Positions 40,344 to 51,140 are shown, numbered from the stretch's first letter. The stretch: 64,000 nt of DNA from Actinomycetota bacterium (GCA_026392355.1 JAPLCF010000042.1:1-64000), one strand, 5' to 3'. The notes: a model not told the origin generated them from the letters alone. Translations and numbers: made by a program.

Positions 40344-41450
40344 ATGAAGATCCGCGCCGCAGTACTTGAGGAATTCGGCAAGCCACTCGTCGTCCAGGAG
40401 GTCGATCTGGCGGAGCCCAAGGCGGGGGAGGTGCTCGTGCGCCTCGAGGCGTGCGGCGTCTGCCACACCGACCTCTACACAGCGTCGGGCGCAGACCCCA
40501 CGGGCTACGCACCGTGTGTGCTCGGGCATGAGGGTGCCGGCGTGGTCGAGAAGATTGGCGCGGGCGTGACGATGGTCAAGCCCGGCGATCACGTGATCAC
40601 GCTGTTTGCGCCTGAGTGCGGGCAGTGCATCCACTGCAAGAGCTCGCGCACGAACCGCTGCATCGCAATCCGCGAGGAGCAGGGCCGTGGCTACCTGCCC
40701 GACGGCACCGCCCGTCTCTCGCGTGGTGGCGAGGAGCTGCGCCACTTTATGGGCACCTCGACGTTCGCCGAGTACACGGTGATGCCCGAGATCGCGCTTG
40801 CCAAGGTCAGCCCAGAGGCGCCGCTCGACGGCTGCGCACCCTTCGCCTGCGGCCTCTCAACCGGTATCGGCGCGGCGCTCTACACGGCGCAGGTCGAGCG
40901 CGGCTCAACGGTCGCGGTGTTCGGCTGCGGCCTTGTCGGCCTCGGCGCGGTGATCGGTGCGCGCCTGGCTGGCGCCGAGCGCATCATCGCCATCGACTTG
41001 GCCGAGAACCGCCTGCACGACGCGCTGCACCACGGCGCGACCGAGACGCGCGTCGGCGGTCCCGACACGGTCGACTGGCTGAAGGAGCAGACCGACGGCT
41101 ACGGCATCGACTACACGTTCGAGGCCACCGGCAACGTGCACGTGATGCGCCAGGCCGTCGAGAGCGCCCGCGAGGCGTGGGGGCTCGCGACGATGTGTGG
41201 CGTTGCCGGCAAGGGCGAGCTGCTCGAGGTGATCCCGCGTTTCCTGATCACGGGTCGCCGTGTGACCGGCTCGTCGTTCGGCGGCGTCAAGGGCCGCACG
41301 CAGGTGCCGCTGCTCGTCGACCATTGGCTCAACGGCGACATCGACGTCGAAGCGCTCCTGTCGCACCGCATCACGCTCGACGAGGTCAACCACGGCTTCG
41401 AGCTGATGGAGCAGCAGGACGGTATCCGCAGTGTGATTACGTTCAGCTGA
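40344..41450 (+). CDS. Zn-dependent alcohol dehydrogenase, class III-like (formaldehyde/mycothiol-dependent type candidate)
   Basis: GVCHTDLYTASGADPTGYAPCVLGHEGAGVVE, APECGQCIHCKSSRTNRC, FGCGLVGLGAVIGA. Confidence 0.9.
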   Translation: MKIRAAVLEEFGKPLVVQEVDLAEPKAGEVLVRLEACGVCHTDLYTASGADPTGYAPCVLGHEGAGVVEKIGAGVTMVKPGDHVITLFAPECGQCIHCKSSRTNRCIAIREEQGRGYLPDGTARLSRGGEELRHFMGTSTFAEYTVMPEIALAKVSPEAPLDGCAPFACGLSTGIGAALYTAQVERGSTVAVFGCGLVGLGAVIGARLAGAERIIAIDLAENRLHDALHHGATETRVGGPDTVDWLKEQTDGYGIDYTFEATGNVHVMRQAVESAREAWGLATMCGVAGKGELLEVIPRFLITGRRVTGSSFGGVKGRTQVPLLVDHWLNGDIDVEALLSHRITLDEVNHGFELMEQQDGIRSVITFS

Positions 41451-41463
41451 TGCAGGAAGTGCG

Positions 41464-42399
41464 ATGATCGGCGCGATGACCGTCATGGCCGCCACAGAGC
41501 AAGGCCCGATTCGTCAGTTCCTCGCCTGGGTCACCGCTGGTGATCCGCTCGACATCCTGATCACGATCGCCGTTGCGGTTCTGCTGACGATCGTCTTCCG
41601 GCGCATCATCCGCCGCGTCGTCAATCGCACGGTGGCGCGCTCTGAGGCGCGGCATCTGATCGAGCAGCAGGACATGGCTGCCGACCCGAAGGCACGCGCC
41701 ACGCGCATGGCACAGCGTGCGCAGGCGATCGGCACCCTCCTGACGAGCGTCGTCTCGTTGCTGATTTGGATCAATGCGCTGCTGGTGATCCTGGAGTTGA
41801 TCGGGATCAACATCACGCCGCTGCTTGCGAGTGCGGGCGTCGTCGGCGTAGCACTCGCCTTTGGTGCGCAGACGCTGGTGAAGGACTACCTCGCCGGGAT
41901 CTTCCTCATCATCGAGGACCAGTACGGCGTCGGTGACGTCGTGCAGTTCGATGCCGTGACCGGCGTGATCGAAGAGGTCGCGCTGCGCACGACCCGCGTT
42001 CGCGACTTTACCGGCGTTGTCTGGTACCTCCGCAACGGCGAGATCCTTAACGTCGCCAACCGGTCGCAGGGCTGGAGCCTCGCGATTGTCGAGCTGCCCG
42101 TCGCGACTGCCACCGATTTCACCGTTGTGCGCCGCGTCGTCGATGAGGTGGGCCAGGCACTGGTGCGCGACCCAGAGTTTGGTGCCAAGGTGATCGCCGC
42201 GCCGGTCTTCATGGGCATCGAGGTCGTCGCCGGCGACGCTTTGCTCGTGCGCGTCACGGAGCGCGTCGTGCCGGAGCATCAGTTGCTGGTCCAGCGCGCC
42301 CTGCGCGAGCGCTTGATTACCGCGCTCCAGTCCGCTGGCGTCGTGATCCCGCAGAACGTGGTCCTCGCAGACCTGATGCTCGCGCGCCCGACGGGCTAG
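41464..42399 (+). CDS. MscS-family mechanosensitive ion channel
   Basis: LLASAGVVGVALAFGAQTLVKDYLAGIFLIIEDQYGVGDVV. Confidence 0.93.
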   Translation: MIGAMTVMAATEQGPIRQFLAWVTAGDPLDILITIAVAVLLTIVFRRIIRRVVNRTVARSEARHLIEQQDMAADPKARATRMAQRAQAIGTLLTSVVSLLIWINALLVILELIGINITPLLASAGVVGVALAFGAQTLVKDYLAGIFLIIEDQYGVGDVVQFDAVTGVIEEVALRTTRVRDFTGVVWYLRNGEILNVANRSQGWSLAIVELPVATATDFTVVRRVVDEVGQALVRDPEFGAKVIAAPVFMGIEVVAGDALLVRVTERVVPEHQLLVQRALRERLITALQSAGVVIPQNVVLADLMLARPTG

Positions 42400-43499
42400 C
42401 TCGACAGCACGTCGACGAGAATCGGCTCGGCGATCGCCATGTCCTCGTCGGAGCCGATCGTGATGCGAATCTTGGTCGGCGCACCGAAGCCGTTGAGCGG
42501 CCGCACGATCACGCCGCGCTGCATCAGTGCGGCCGTCGTGGCCTGTGCGTCGTCGACGGTGACGGTGAGGAAGTTCGCGACGCCGGTCGAGGCGACGCCA
42601 GCGGCGGCGAGCTTGGTGCGCAGCGACTCGCGGCGCACGGCATTCTCCTGGCCGCGACGCTCGATCGTGGCAGTGTCGGCCAGCGAGGCGATCGCGGCGG
42701 CCGTCGCCATCGAGCTCACGTCGAACGGTCCGCGCACGCGGATCGATGCGTCGATGATCCAGGCGGGGGCGGCCATCCAGCCGATGCGCAGCCCGGCGAG
42801 TCCGTAGATCTTGGAGAAGCTGCGCAGCACCGCGACACGAGGGTGGCCCGCCTTGACGTACTCCTCGATCGCGTTCGGATAGTCGTCCTCGAGGACGTAG
42901 CCGGCGTACGCCTCATCGACGACGCACACCACGTGCTCCGGCAGCGCGTCGACGAACGCCCGCAGCTGATCGCGCGTGACGTACGTGCCGGTCGGGTTGT
43001 TCGGATTGCAGACGTAGACCATGCTCGTCTCGGGCGTGATCGCTGCCAGCATGGCGTCGAGGTCGTGCGTGTCGTCCTTGAGCGGCACCATGATCGCGTT
43101 CGCCTGTTGCTTCTGCGCGGTCAGTGCGTACGACACGAACGCGGGCCACGCGAAGACCACGTCGTCGCCGGGGCCAAGGAACGCCGAGGCGAGATACGCG
43201 ATCGACATATCAGCGCCTGGGCTGGCGGCGACCATGTCGGGCGCGAGTCCGTGCGCGGCGGCCAGGGCGGCGTGGAGCTCGCCCGCGTCGGGGTAGCGAT
43301 TCAGATCCGGCGCCTCGGCGCTCAGCGCGGCGAGCGCGGCGGGCGTGGGCCCCTCGGCCCCCTCGTTCGACGACAGCTTGACGATCGGAATGCCCGCCGG
43401 CACGCCGGTGGATGCGCCGGGCGTGTAGACCGTCAGCTGGTCGAGGTGGGGACGGAGGCGGACGCCGGCCGGTGCGCCGGGGATGACGGGCTCGCTCAT
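42396..43499 (-). CDS. hisC: Histidinol-phosphate aminotransferase-like PLP aminotransferase
   Basis: KLSSNEGAEGP, YVCNPNNPTGTYV, SFSKIYGLAGLRIGW. Confidence 0.88.
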   Translation of the reverse strand: MSEPVIPGAPAGVRLRPHLDQLTVYTPGASTGVPAGIPIVKLSSNEGAEGPTPAALAALSAEAPDLNRYPDAGELHAALAAAHGLAPDMVAASPGADMSIAYLASAFLGPGDDVVFAWPAFVSYALTAQKQQANAIMVPLKDDTHDLDAMLAAITPETSMVYVCNPNNPTGTYVTRDQLRAFVDALPEHVVCVVDEAYAGYVLEDDYPNAIEEYVKAGHPRVAVLRSFSKIYGLAGLRIGWMAAPAWIIDASIRVRGPFDVSSMATAAAIASLADTATIERRGQENAVRRESLRTKLAAAGVASTGVANFLTVTVDDAQATTAALMQRGVIVRPLNGFGAPTKIRITIGSDEDMAIAEPILVDVLSS

Positions 43500-43518
43500 G
43501 GAGGGGAGCGTACCGGCG

Positions 43519-43899
43519 TCAGCGCTGCGCGGCCATCCATACGTGTACCCGTGCAGTGATGTCGTCGACGTCGGCCGAGCCGTCCGCGACGCGCATCGTG
43601 AGGTCGAAGCCCTCATCGTCATCCACATCAAGCACGACGTCGTTGATGGCCAGCGTGGTGACGAGCGCGATCCAGCCGAGTCGCTTGTTGCCATCGACGA
43701 GCGGATGGTGGGCGACGATCGAATGCATGACGACTGCGGCCTTTGTCACGAGGTCGGGGTAGAGGTCCTTGCCGTAGAGGCGCATCGCTGGGCGGATCGC
43801 GGCGGACATGAGGAGTCCCTCGTCGCGCACGGACATCCCCATGGCATCGGCGAAGCGCATCAGGTCCTCGCCCGTCAGGAGCGGGGTGAGCTGTGTCAT
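43519..43899 (-). CDS. Doc/Fic-family death-on-curing toxin
   Basis: SIVAHHPLVDGNKRLGWIALVTTLAIN Fic-like motif. Confidence 0.88.
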   Translation of the reverse strand: MTQLTPLLTGEDLMRFADAMGMSVRDEGLLMSAAIRPAMRLYGKDLYPDLVTKAAVVMHSIVAHHPLVDGNKRLGWIALVTTLAINDVVLDVDDDEGFDLTMRVADGSADVDDITARVHVWMAAQR

Positions 43900-44102
43900 G
43901 CCTCGCCGAGCCGGCGGAGCAGATCGCCGTACCGATTCACCGCCCACTCAAAGGAGGCGTCGACTTTGGCGCGGTGGCCCTCACGTGCGGCTTTCTCGAC
44001 TAGGGCATGTCGAAGAACATCGTTCTTGGACATGCCGGAGTCGGCGGCGAGTGCGTCGAGGAGCTCCTGCTCCTCTTCGGTGAGGCGGAGATTGATGGCC
44101 AT
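43896..44102 (-). CDS. Ribbon-helix-helix antitoxin
   Basis: MAINLRLTEEEQELLDALAADSGMSKNDVLRHALVEKAAREG; ATGA overlap with the toxin gene. Confidence 0.85.
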   Translation of the reverse strand: MAINLRLTEEEQELLDALAADSGMSKNDVLRHALVEKAAREGHRAKVDASFEWAVNRYGDLLRRLGEA

Positions 44103-44141
44103 GCGCGGATGGTACCATAGTGGTACCATCCGCGCATGGCC
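44097..44141. promoter_or_regulatory. 21-bp perfect inverted repeat, candidate TA autoregulatory operator
   Basis: GGCCATGCGCGGATGGTACCA-TAG-TGGTACCATCCGCGCATGGCC; overlaps the antitoxin start codon. Confidence 0.8.
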
Positions 44142-44150
44142 GTAAGGTCG

Positions 44151-44582
44151 CTACTGGAGCGTGACGGTCCCGACGAGCGCCGACGCATCGTCCTTGCTCG
44201 GCTCGAGGTACGAGATCTCCAGCGTGTTCGATCCGGTCTTGTGGCCGATATACGTGCCATCGGAGTCGACGAACTGAATCGTGCCGTCGCTCATCACGAT
44301 GCCGTCGATCTGCTCCGGGGTCTCCCAGTCGCCGTCGGCGGGGCGGTGGCGCACCTGGCCGGTGAAGGCCGAGCCGACGACGTCGCTGATCGTGAATTCC
44401 TTGATCACGTTGTTGTCGGCCTTAGCCATGCCGTAGCCATTGAGCTCGCCGGTCCACGTGCCCTTAAGGGCGTCGGCGGTGATCGGGGACTCGTCGCCGG
44501 AGGCGCCGCACGCGGCGAGGACCGCGGCGATGGCGGCAGTGGCCGCGACGGCGGCGAGCAGACGAAGGGGATTGCGTGGCAT
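44151..44582 (-). CDS. Putative lipoprotein
   Basis: AGGAG RBS; MPRNPLRLLAAVAATAAIAAVLAACGASG lipobox. Confidence 0.75.
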   Translation of the reverse strand: MPRNPLRLLAAVAATAAIAAVLAACGASGDESPITADALKGTWTGELNGYGMAKADNNVIKEFTISDVVGSAFTGQVRHRPADGDWETPEQIDGIVMSDGTIQFVDSDGTYIGHKTGSNTLEISYLEPSKDDASALVGTVTLQ

Positions 44583-44670
44583 GAGGACTCCTAGGCGACG
44601 AATGACTGACACGGTGGTCAGGAGTATCGCAGGGCACCACCCGGATGCAGGAGAGCGCTAGGATCGTCCC

Positions 44671-45504
44671 ATGTCGAACGACCTCGTCCTCTACGAACGC
44701 CGCGGCCCGTCCGCGTGGATCACGCTCAACCGCCCTGAGAAGCTCAACTCGATGACGTACGCGCTCGTCGACCAGTTTGAGGCCGCGATGGACCGTGCCG
44801 AGGCCGACGACGAGGTACGCATCGTCGTCGTGCGCGGCGCCGGCCGTGCGTTCTGCGCAGGCTACGACCTCGAGCAGGAGGCGCTCGAGGGCGAGCCGAC
44901 GATCACCGAGTGGCATGAGGTGCTCTCGCGTGATGTTGAGGTGACGATGAAGCTGTGGGGGCTCTCGAAGCCGACCATCGCCGCGGTGCACGGTTGGTGC
45001 CTAGCCGGCGGCATGGAGGTCGCGATGGCGTGTGACCTGCTGATCTGCACCGACGACGCGCGCTTTGGCGAACCCGAAGTGCGTTACGGCTCTGGCCCCG
45101 TCACGCTGCTGATGCCGTTCGTGCTCGGCGAGCGCCGCACGCGAGAGCTGCTGCTGACGGGTGACACCGTCGATGCGCAGACCGCGCTCGACTGGGGCAT
45201 TGCCAACCGTGTCGTCCCGGCCGATCGCCTCGAGGCCGAGGTCGGGGAGTGGGTGGCGCGTATTGCGCCGACGCCGCTGCGTGTTCTGCAGCTAACGAAG
45301 GCCGCGCTCAACCGGGCGCAGAAGGCGTCGGGCCTGCTCGAGGCCGTCGAGGCCAACCTCGATCTGTCCGCGATGCTCAACGGTGCCCAGACGCCGGAGC
45401 AGAACGCCTTCGACGAGATCGTCCGTACCGAGGGCGTCAAGGCCGCGCTGCAGTGGCGCGACAAGCGCTACGGCGAGATCCTCGGCGAGCTCGGCCAGGG
45501 CTAA
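44671..45504 (+). CDS. Enoyl-CoA hydratase/isomerase family protein
   Basis: GAGRAFCAGYDLEQEA, KPTIAAVHGWCLAGGMEVAMACDLLICTDDARFGEPE. Confidence 0.93.
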   Translation: MSNDLVLYERRGPSAWITLNRPEKLNSMTYALVDQFEAAMDRAEADDEVRIVVVRGAGRAFCAGYDLEQEALEGEPTITEWHEVLSRDVEVTMKLWGLSKPTIAAVHGWCLAGGMEVAMACDLLICTDDARFGEPEVRYGSGPVTLLMPFVLGERRTRELLLTGDTVDAQTALDWGIANRVVPADRLEAEVGEWVARIAPTPLRVLQLTKAALNRAQKASGLLEAVEANLDLSAMLNGAQTPEQNAFDEIVRTEGVKAALQWRDKRYGEILGELGQG

Positions 45505-45515
45505 CGCCGATCCGG

Positions 45516-45549
45516 CTCCGGTGTCGGACGCCTGCGCCCGACACCGGAG
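45516..45549. terminator. Bidirectional terminator between convergent genes
   Basis: CTCCGGTGTCGG-N10-CCGACACCGGAG perfect 12-bp stem. Confidence 0.75.
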
Positions 45550-45556
45550 TAGTGGA

Positions 45557-46096
<540 letters not shown>

Positions 46097-46296
46097 GGTT
46101 CTTCTCCTGCCCGCCGGACGACCGCGGCGGTGCGTTTAGGCGTCCGGTAGTGGGCGCCTGTGATGAACCTATCGGCAGCTTCGATGACGTGGCTCGCACC
46201 TTCACGTCCCGCTTACAGATGTTCGCGGAGAAGACACACTTCACTGTGGGAAACCCGCTGAAAACCCCGTGCAGCGGGCTCGTTGATGCATCTGAG

Positions 46297-46370
46297 TGGG
46301 CGGTGAGGGACTCGAACCCGCGACCCCCTGCGTGTAAAGCAGGTGCTCTAACCAGCTGAGCTAACCGCCC
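46297..46370 (-). tRNA. tRNA-Val (TAC)
   Basis: Reverse complement GGGCGGTTAGCTCAGCTGGTTAGAGCACCTGCTTTACACGCAGGGGGTCGCGGGTTCGAGTCCCTCACCGCCCA; anticodon TAC. Confidence 0.95.
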
Positions 46371-46432
46371 GTGGCGGCCATGCTACCGCCGACGCGGCAG
46401 GGGTGCGGCCGGTGCAAGCGAATACTGGCGGC

Positions 46433-46984
46433 ATGGACGAGCCGTCGATCGGGCAGCGTGTGTACCGAGTCCTCCCGGTTAAGGCCGCCAACATTCGGCC
46501 GATCGAGATCGTCGGGTCGATGGTCGCGATCGGGTCGCTCTTGTTGCTCAACCACGTGACGATGGATCAGATGTCGGAGCCGTTGTTCGTGGCACCGCTC
46601 GCCGCGTCGATCGCGATCATCTTCATTCAGCCTGGGATGTCCATAAACCGTTCGTGGAACGTCATCGCCGGCCAGTTTCTCTCTGCCCTCGTTGGGCTGA
46701 TTTGTGTGCTCCTGCTGGGTGGGCATCTCGAGGTTGCGGCGATGCTCGCGCTTGGCCTGTCGCTCGTGGTGATGCGCGCGTTCCACTGCCTGCACCCGCC
46801 GGCCTGCGCCACGGCGATGATCATCGTGCTCACGCCGACCGTCCAAACGTGGAAGTTCCTGTTCTTTCCCGTGCTGTTTGGTGCGGTTGTCGTGGTGCTC
46901 GTGGCGTGGGGCGTCCATCTGATCGAGGAACGCATGCTGCACAACCGGTTGGAAGGCCGGACGCCGCCGGCTCCTCCTGCCTAG
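46433..46984 (+). CDS. HPP family membrane protein
   Basis: FVAPLAASIAIIFIQPGMSINRSWNVIAGQFLSALVG, FHCLHPPACATAMIIVL. Confidence 0.85.
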   Translation: MDEPSIGQRVYRVLPVKAANIRPIEIVGSMVAIGSLLLLNHVTMDQMSEPLFVAPLAASIAIIFIQPGMSINRSWNVIAGQFLSALVGLICVLLLGGHLEVAAMLALGLSLVVMRAFHCLHPPACATAMIIVLTPTVQTWKFLFFPVLFGAVVVVLVAWGVHLIEERMLHNRLEGRTPPAPPA

Positions 46985-48345
46985 CGCTTCGCCAGCAGGT
47001 CTTCCCACGAGCAGATCTTGATGCGCGGGCGACCCGTGGCGTCGCCACGCTCGCGCTCGTGCGCATCGATGTCGACCCAGTGCGCGTACTCCACAGCCTC
47101 GGGGCGGTGGTCGGCGATCAGTCGCTCGACGGCGACGAGGCTGGCATCGGTCGGTGTGTGCAGGCGGCCAGCGTGGAGGTCTTCAAGCAGCGCGTCTGCC
47201 GTCTCGACGCCGCACTTCTTGTTGGTGCCGATCACACCGCTCGGACCGCGCTTGATCCAGCCGGTGCAGTACACGCCGGTAACGGGCTTGCCGTCTGCGC
47301 CCAGTGCGCGGCCATCCGCGTGCGGAATCACGCAGCGCTTCTCGTCGAACGGCACGCCCTCGACGGGCAGACCGCGGTAGCCAACGCTGCGCAGCACCAG
47401 ACCGCAGGGGATCGTCTCCGTCTCGTCGGTCGCGACGGCGCGTACGGAGCCGTCGTCTGACAACTCGAGGCGGTTCTTGACCATCACGATCTCCTCGACG
47501 CGACCATCGCCGCGGATCTCGAGGGGAGAGAGCAGGTAGCGCAGGGTGACGGTGCGCGGCTTGTCGGTGCGGGCGCGCTGGGCGTACTCCTGCACGACCT
47601 CCACGTTGCGCTGGTCGGGCTGGCTGGCGTCGGCGAGCGCGGCCTGACTGATCGGATCTAGCTTGGCATCCTCGGGGCGCACAATCACGTCGGCGATCTG
47701 CAGCTCACCGAGCTCGAGCAACTCGGGGTTCGTGTACGCCGCCTGCAGCGGGCCGCGGCGGCCGGCGATGACGATGTCCTGCAGCGTCGAGGCATTGAAG
47801 ATCTCGATGGCGTGGTCGCCGGTATCGGTCGGTGCGAGCTCTTCGGGAGCGAGCGCCATCATGCGCGCTACGTCGACGGCGACGTTGCCGTTGCCGATCA
47901 CGACCGCACGCTCGATCTGCAGGTTCGGATCCAGGTTGTAGAAATCGGGGTGGCCGTTGTACCAGGCGACGAACGCCGTCGCGGGCAGCGAGCCGGGTAG
48001 GTCCTCACCGGGGATACCCATGCGGCGATCGGCCTGCGCGCCGTACGCGTAGATGACGCCGTCGTAGTGCTCCATCAGCTGCGCGTGCGAGACATCGCGG
48101 CCGATTTCGACGTTGCCGAACATACGGAAGCCCGGCTTATCGGCGATCTTCTCGAACACGCGCGAGACGGCCTTGATCTTCGGATGGTCCGGCGCCACGC
48201 CATGGCGGACAAGACCCCACGGGGTCGGCAGGCGGTCGTAGAGGTCGACCTCGATCTCGGGCTCGGCGTCGAGCAGGTGCCCTGTGGCGTAGAAGCCTGC
48301 CGGACCCGCGCCGACGACGGCGATGCGGTGCGCGCGATTCGTCAT
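46981..48345 (-). CDS. Ferredoxin/adrenodoxin-type NADP+ reductase (FprA-like)
   Basis: IAVVGAGPAGFYATGHLL, YDRLPTPWGLVRHGVAPDHPKIK, GNGNVAVDVARMM, GWIKRGPSGVIGTNKK. Confidence 0.93.
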   Translation of the reverse strand: MTNRAHRIAVVGAGPAGFYATGHLLDAEPEIEVDLYDRLPTPWGLVRHGVAPDHPKIKAVSRVFEKIADKPGFRMFGNVEIGRDVSHAQLMEHYDGVIYAYGAQADRRMGIPGEDLPGSLPATAFVAWYNGHPDFYNLDPNLQIERAVVIGNGNVAVDVARMMALAPEELAPTDTGDHAIEIFNASTLQDIVIAGRRGPLQAAYTNPELLELGELQIADVIVRPEDAKLDPISQAALADASQPDQRNVEVVQEYAQRARTDKPRTVTLRYLLSPLEIRGDGRVEEIVMVKNRLELSDDGSVRAVATDETETIPCGLVLRSVGYRGLPVEGVPFDEKRCVIPHADGRALGADGKPVTGVYCTGWIKRGPSGVIGTNKKCGVETADALLEDLHAGRLHTPTDASLVAVERLIADHRPEAVEYAHWVDIDAHERERGDATGRPRIKICSWEDLLAKR

Positions 48346-48365
48346 GGACGCAACGTAGCGCGGGA

Positions 48366-49082
48366 CTACGCGGCGATGCGCAAGGGCGGCAGTGCGCACG
48401 CCGGATCGTACGCGTGCAGCTCGGTGCCGTGCTGGCGCAGCCACTGGTGGGCATCGCGCCAGTCGGGGCGCAGCGCCTCGACTTCGGCCCAGAAGCGCGC
48501 ACTGTGGTCCAGATGGCGCAGGTGACAAAGCTCGTGCGCGACGACGTAATCAAGCACGTGGAAGGGCGCGAGCATCAGGCGCCATGAGATCGAGATCGTG
48601 CCGGTCCGGCTGCACGAGCCCCAGCGCGATGTGCCGTCGGCGATCCGCAGGTTTGTCGGGTGCGGCTCGGGCAGGTCGGCGATCAGGGCGGCCGCGACGC
48701 GACGCGTCTGCTCGCGATACCAGCGCTCGACCATCCGCTCCGCGCTCTCGGCGTCCGGCGCGGCGACGGTGACGCTGTCGTCGGTGCTCATCACGCGGGC
48801 GCGATCGGCGTGGCGGAGCGTCAGCGGCAGCGCGGTGCCGTGGCGCCAGACGACGCCGCTCTGCTCGAGGCCGAGCCGGCGCTCCTCGAGGCGTGCGCTC
48901 TGCGCGACGATCCACGCGCGGTGCGTGTGGATCAGCTGGCGGCCGGTGTCTTCGCCGCCGCGGGCGGGGAGGACCAGCTCGACGCCACGGCCGGCCTTGG
49001 CCACGAGCCGCACGCGGCGCGCGCGCGGCGACCGGCGCACGGCAACCTGGACTCCATCAACGTCGAGCAGCTCCACGACCAC
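48366..49082 (-). CDS. YgjP-like M48 family metallopeptidase
   Basis: SRWGSCSRTGTISISWRLMLAP...YVVAHELCHLRHLDHSARFW. Confidence 0.85.
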   Translation of the reverse strand: MVVELLDVDGVQVAVRRSPRARRVRLVAKAGRGVELVLPARGGEDTGRQLIHTHRAWIVAQSARLEERRLGLEQSGVVWRHGTALPLTLRHADRARVMSTDDSVTVAAPDAESAERMVERWYREQTRRVAAALIADLPEPHPTNLRIADGTSRWGSCSRTGTISISWRLMLAPFHVLDYVVAHELCHLRHLDHSARFWAEVEALRPDWRDAHQWLRQHGTELHAYDPACALPPLRIAA

Positions 49083-49133
49083 AGGATTCCGTCGCCGTCG
49101 GACGGAGCCTCTTGAGCGCGATACCCTCCCCGC

Positions 49134-51140
49134 ATGTCGGAGCGCCGTCTCGCCCGTGAGATCACTCGCGCCACGTTTGTCGTTGACTGGGCGGCCGTGC
49201 GCTGGTTTTCCCCGCTCCGAGCCGGCGTGGTGTGTGGTGCGCTGGCGCTGATCGCGGTGTCGACCGGCCACGTGTACGAGGCGATGCCGCTCGGCCTTGG
49301 CGCGCTCTTCGCCGGCCTCGGCGATTCACGCGGTCCGTTGGCGCCGCGGATCCGCCTGCTCTTCCTCACCGCAGTGCTGCTCGGCGTTGCGGCCTTCTTC
49401 GGCGCCGTCATCGCCGGGCACCCGCTCTGGCACGTGCTGACCTCCGCGCTTGTCGCCGGGCTCTGCGGGTTCGCGGGCATCGCCGGCCCGCACGCCGCCA
49501 GGCTTGGCGTGCTCGTCATGGTCACGTTCATCATCTTCAGTGGCACGCCGACGACAGAACACTCGGCGTTCGAGTCGGCGGTATTAATGCTCGTCGGCGG
49601 GCTCTGCCAAGTAGCGGTGATCACCCTGCCCCTGCTCACCCGCCGTTTGGGCGGGATGCGCGAGGGCATCGCGATTACCTACCGCACACTCGGTTTCGCT
49701 CTGCGCCAGGGTCCCCAGGCGGCGGCCAGTCCGACGCTGGCGTTGCGTCTGATCGAGGCGGAAGAACGCATCGCTGAGAGCACTGCACGGGGGGCAACAC
49801 GAGCCTGGCTCACCACGTTCACGGAAGCTGGTGATTGCGCGCGCCTGTCCTACGTTGCGCTCACGCCCGACGGAGAGCCTGAAGACGCGAAACAGCGAGC
49901 GCTCATCGACGACTTCGCGCAGGCGGGGTCGGACCTCGCATTTGCGATCGCGAACGCACTGGAGTTCCCGTGGCAAAAGGGCCGTGTGCCTGGGCCACTC
50001 GAGCGGTTCAGCGCCGCCGCTGCGGCCTGTATCGCCGGCGTGCCGACGGTGGACCGCGTCGTGGCGGTGACGATCGAGCGCGATCTGCGTGCCGCGGCAG
50101 AGGCGACCATCGGGCCGTGGCCGGTTGGGCGCAAGGCCGAGCTCTCGCTGCACGTTGGCCTCGGTCACACACGGCAGTGGCGAGTCCGCCCGCATCTCCG
50201 CCTGAGCGATCCGTTCATGCGCCACGCGGTTCGGCTGGCAGCCCTGATCGCGATTGCGACCGTGCTGTCGAAGGTGGACGGATTTCCCCACGGCTACTGG
50301 CTGCCGATGACGATCGCGTGGATCAGTCGCCCCGACTTTGCAGGCACCGCGGTCAAGACGTTCGCGCGCGTGCTCGGCACACTCGCCGGCCTGTTCGCTG
50401 TGGTGCTTGTGGTGACGCTATTCGGATCCTCGCCGTGGGTGATAGTCCCGACGCTCGTCGTTACCGCCATGTGCGTCTACGCGTTCGCGATCCCGAACTA
50501 CACGATCATGACCGCGGGCATCACGGCGTACATCGTCGCGCTTTTCGTCTTCGCGGGCGATCCGCTGCGCGAGGACGTCCCGGCACGCGCCATCGCCACG
50601 TTCGGTGCGGCGCTGCTCGTCTTGATCGCCGCGTATGTCTGGCGGACGCGGTCATCGGAGGCGCTGTTTCAGCAGGTGGCTCGTACGGCCGATGCGCTCG
50701 CGGTCTATGCGCAACTTGCGCGGCAGGGGACAGACGACGATGCGGGTCGGATCGCCGCCCGTACGCGCATGCAGGACGCGCACTTCCGGGCGAGCACTGC
50801 GATCGCAGCCGCGGCGAACGAGCCTGGCCGGCACCCGGCCGATCCCGCGATTGCGGAGCAGGTGCTCGACGACATCGTGCGCGCGGTCGGGTTCGTGACG
50901 GTCGAGGACGTCGGCGACCGAGACAGTGCGGAGCTGGCGTCCGACATCTCCGACGTGGCGATCGCTCATGCGCAGGAGCTCGCGCTGCGACTCGACGCCG
51001 TCGCCGACACGGGCCACGCACCGTCGATGAGCTCGTTTCCGAGGCAACCCGACGAGCCCGGCTTCGCGGCCATGGTGCGCCGCGCCCACGAGCGACTTGA
51101 TCAACTCGCCGCCCAGGAAGGTGACATAGTCCCCGTATGA
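49134..51140 (+). CDS. FUSC family (fusaric acid resistance-like) membrane protein
   Basis: Two TM blocks; GYWLPMTIAWISRPDFAGTAVKTFARVLGTLAG. Confidence 0.85.
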   Translation: MSERRLAREITRATFVVDWAAVRWFSPLRAGVVCGALALIAVSTGHVYEAMPLGLGALFAGLGDSRGPLAPRIRLLFLTAVLLGVAAFFGAVIAGHPLWHVLTSALVAGLCGFAGIAGPHAARLGVLVMVTFIIFSGTPTTEHSAFESAVLMLVGGLCQVAVITLPLLTRRLGGMREGIAITYRTLGFALRQGPQAAASPTLALRLIEAEERIAESTARGATRAWLTTFTEAGDCARLSYVALTPDGEPEDAKQRALIDDFAQAGSDLAFAIANALEFPWQKGRVPGPLERFSAAAAACIAGVPTVDRVVAVTIERDLRAAAEATIGPWPVGRKAELSLHVGLGHTRQWRVRPHLRLSDPFMRHAVRLAALIAIATVLSKVDGFPHGYWLPMTIAWISRPDFAGTAVKTFARVLGTLAGLFAVVLVVTLFGSSPWVIVPTLVVTAMCVYAFAIPNYTIMTAGITAYIVALFVFAGDPLREDVPARAIATFGAALLVLIAAYVWRTRSSEALFQQVARTADALAVYAQLARQGTDDDAGRIAARTRMQDAHFRASTAIAAAANEPGRHPADPAIAEQVLDDIVRAVGFVTVEDVGDRDSAELASDISDVAIAHAQELALRLDAVADTGHAPSMSSFPRQPDEPGFAAMVRRAHERLDQLAAQEGDIVPV

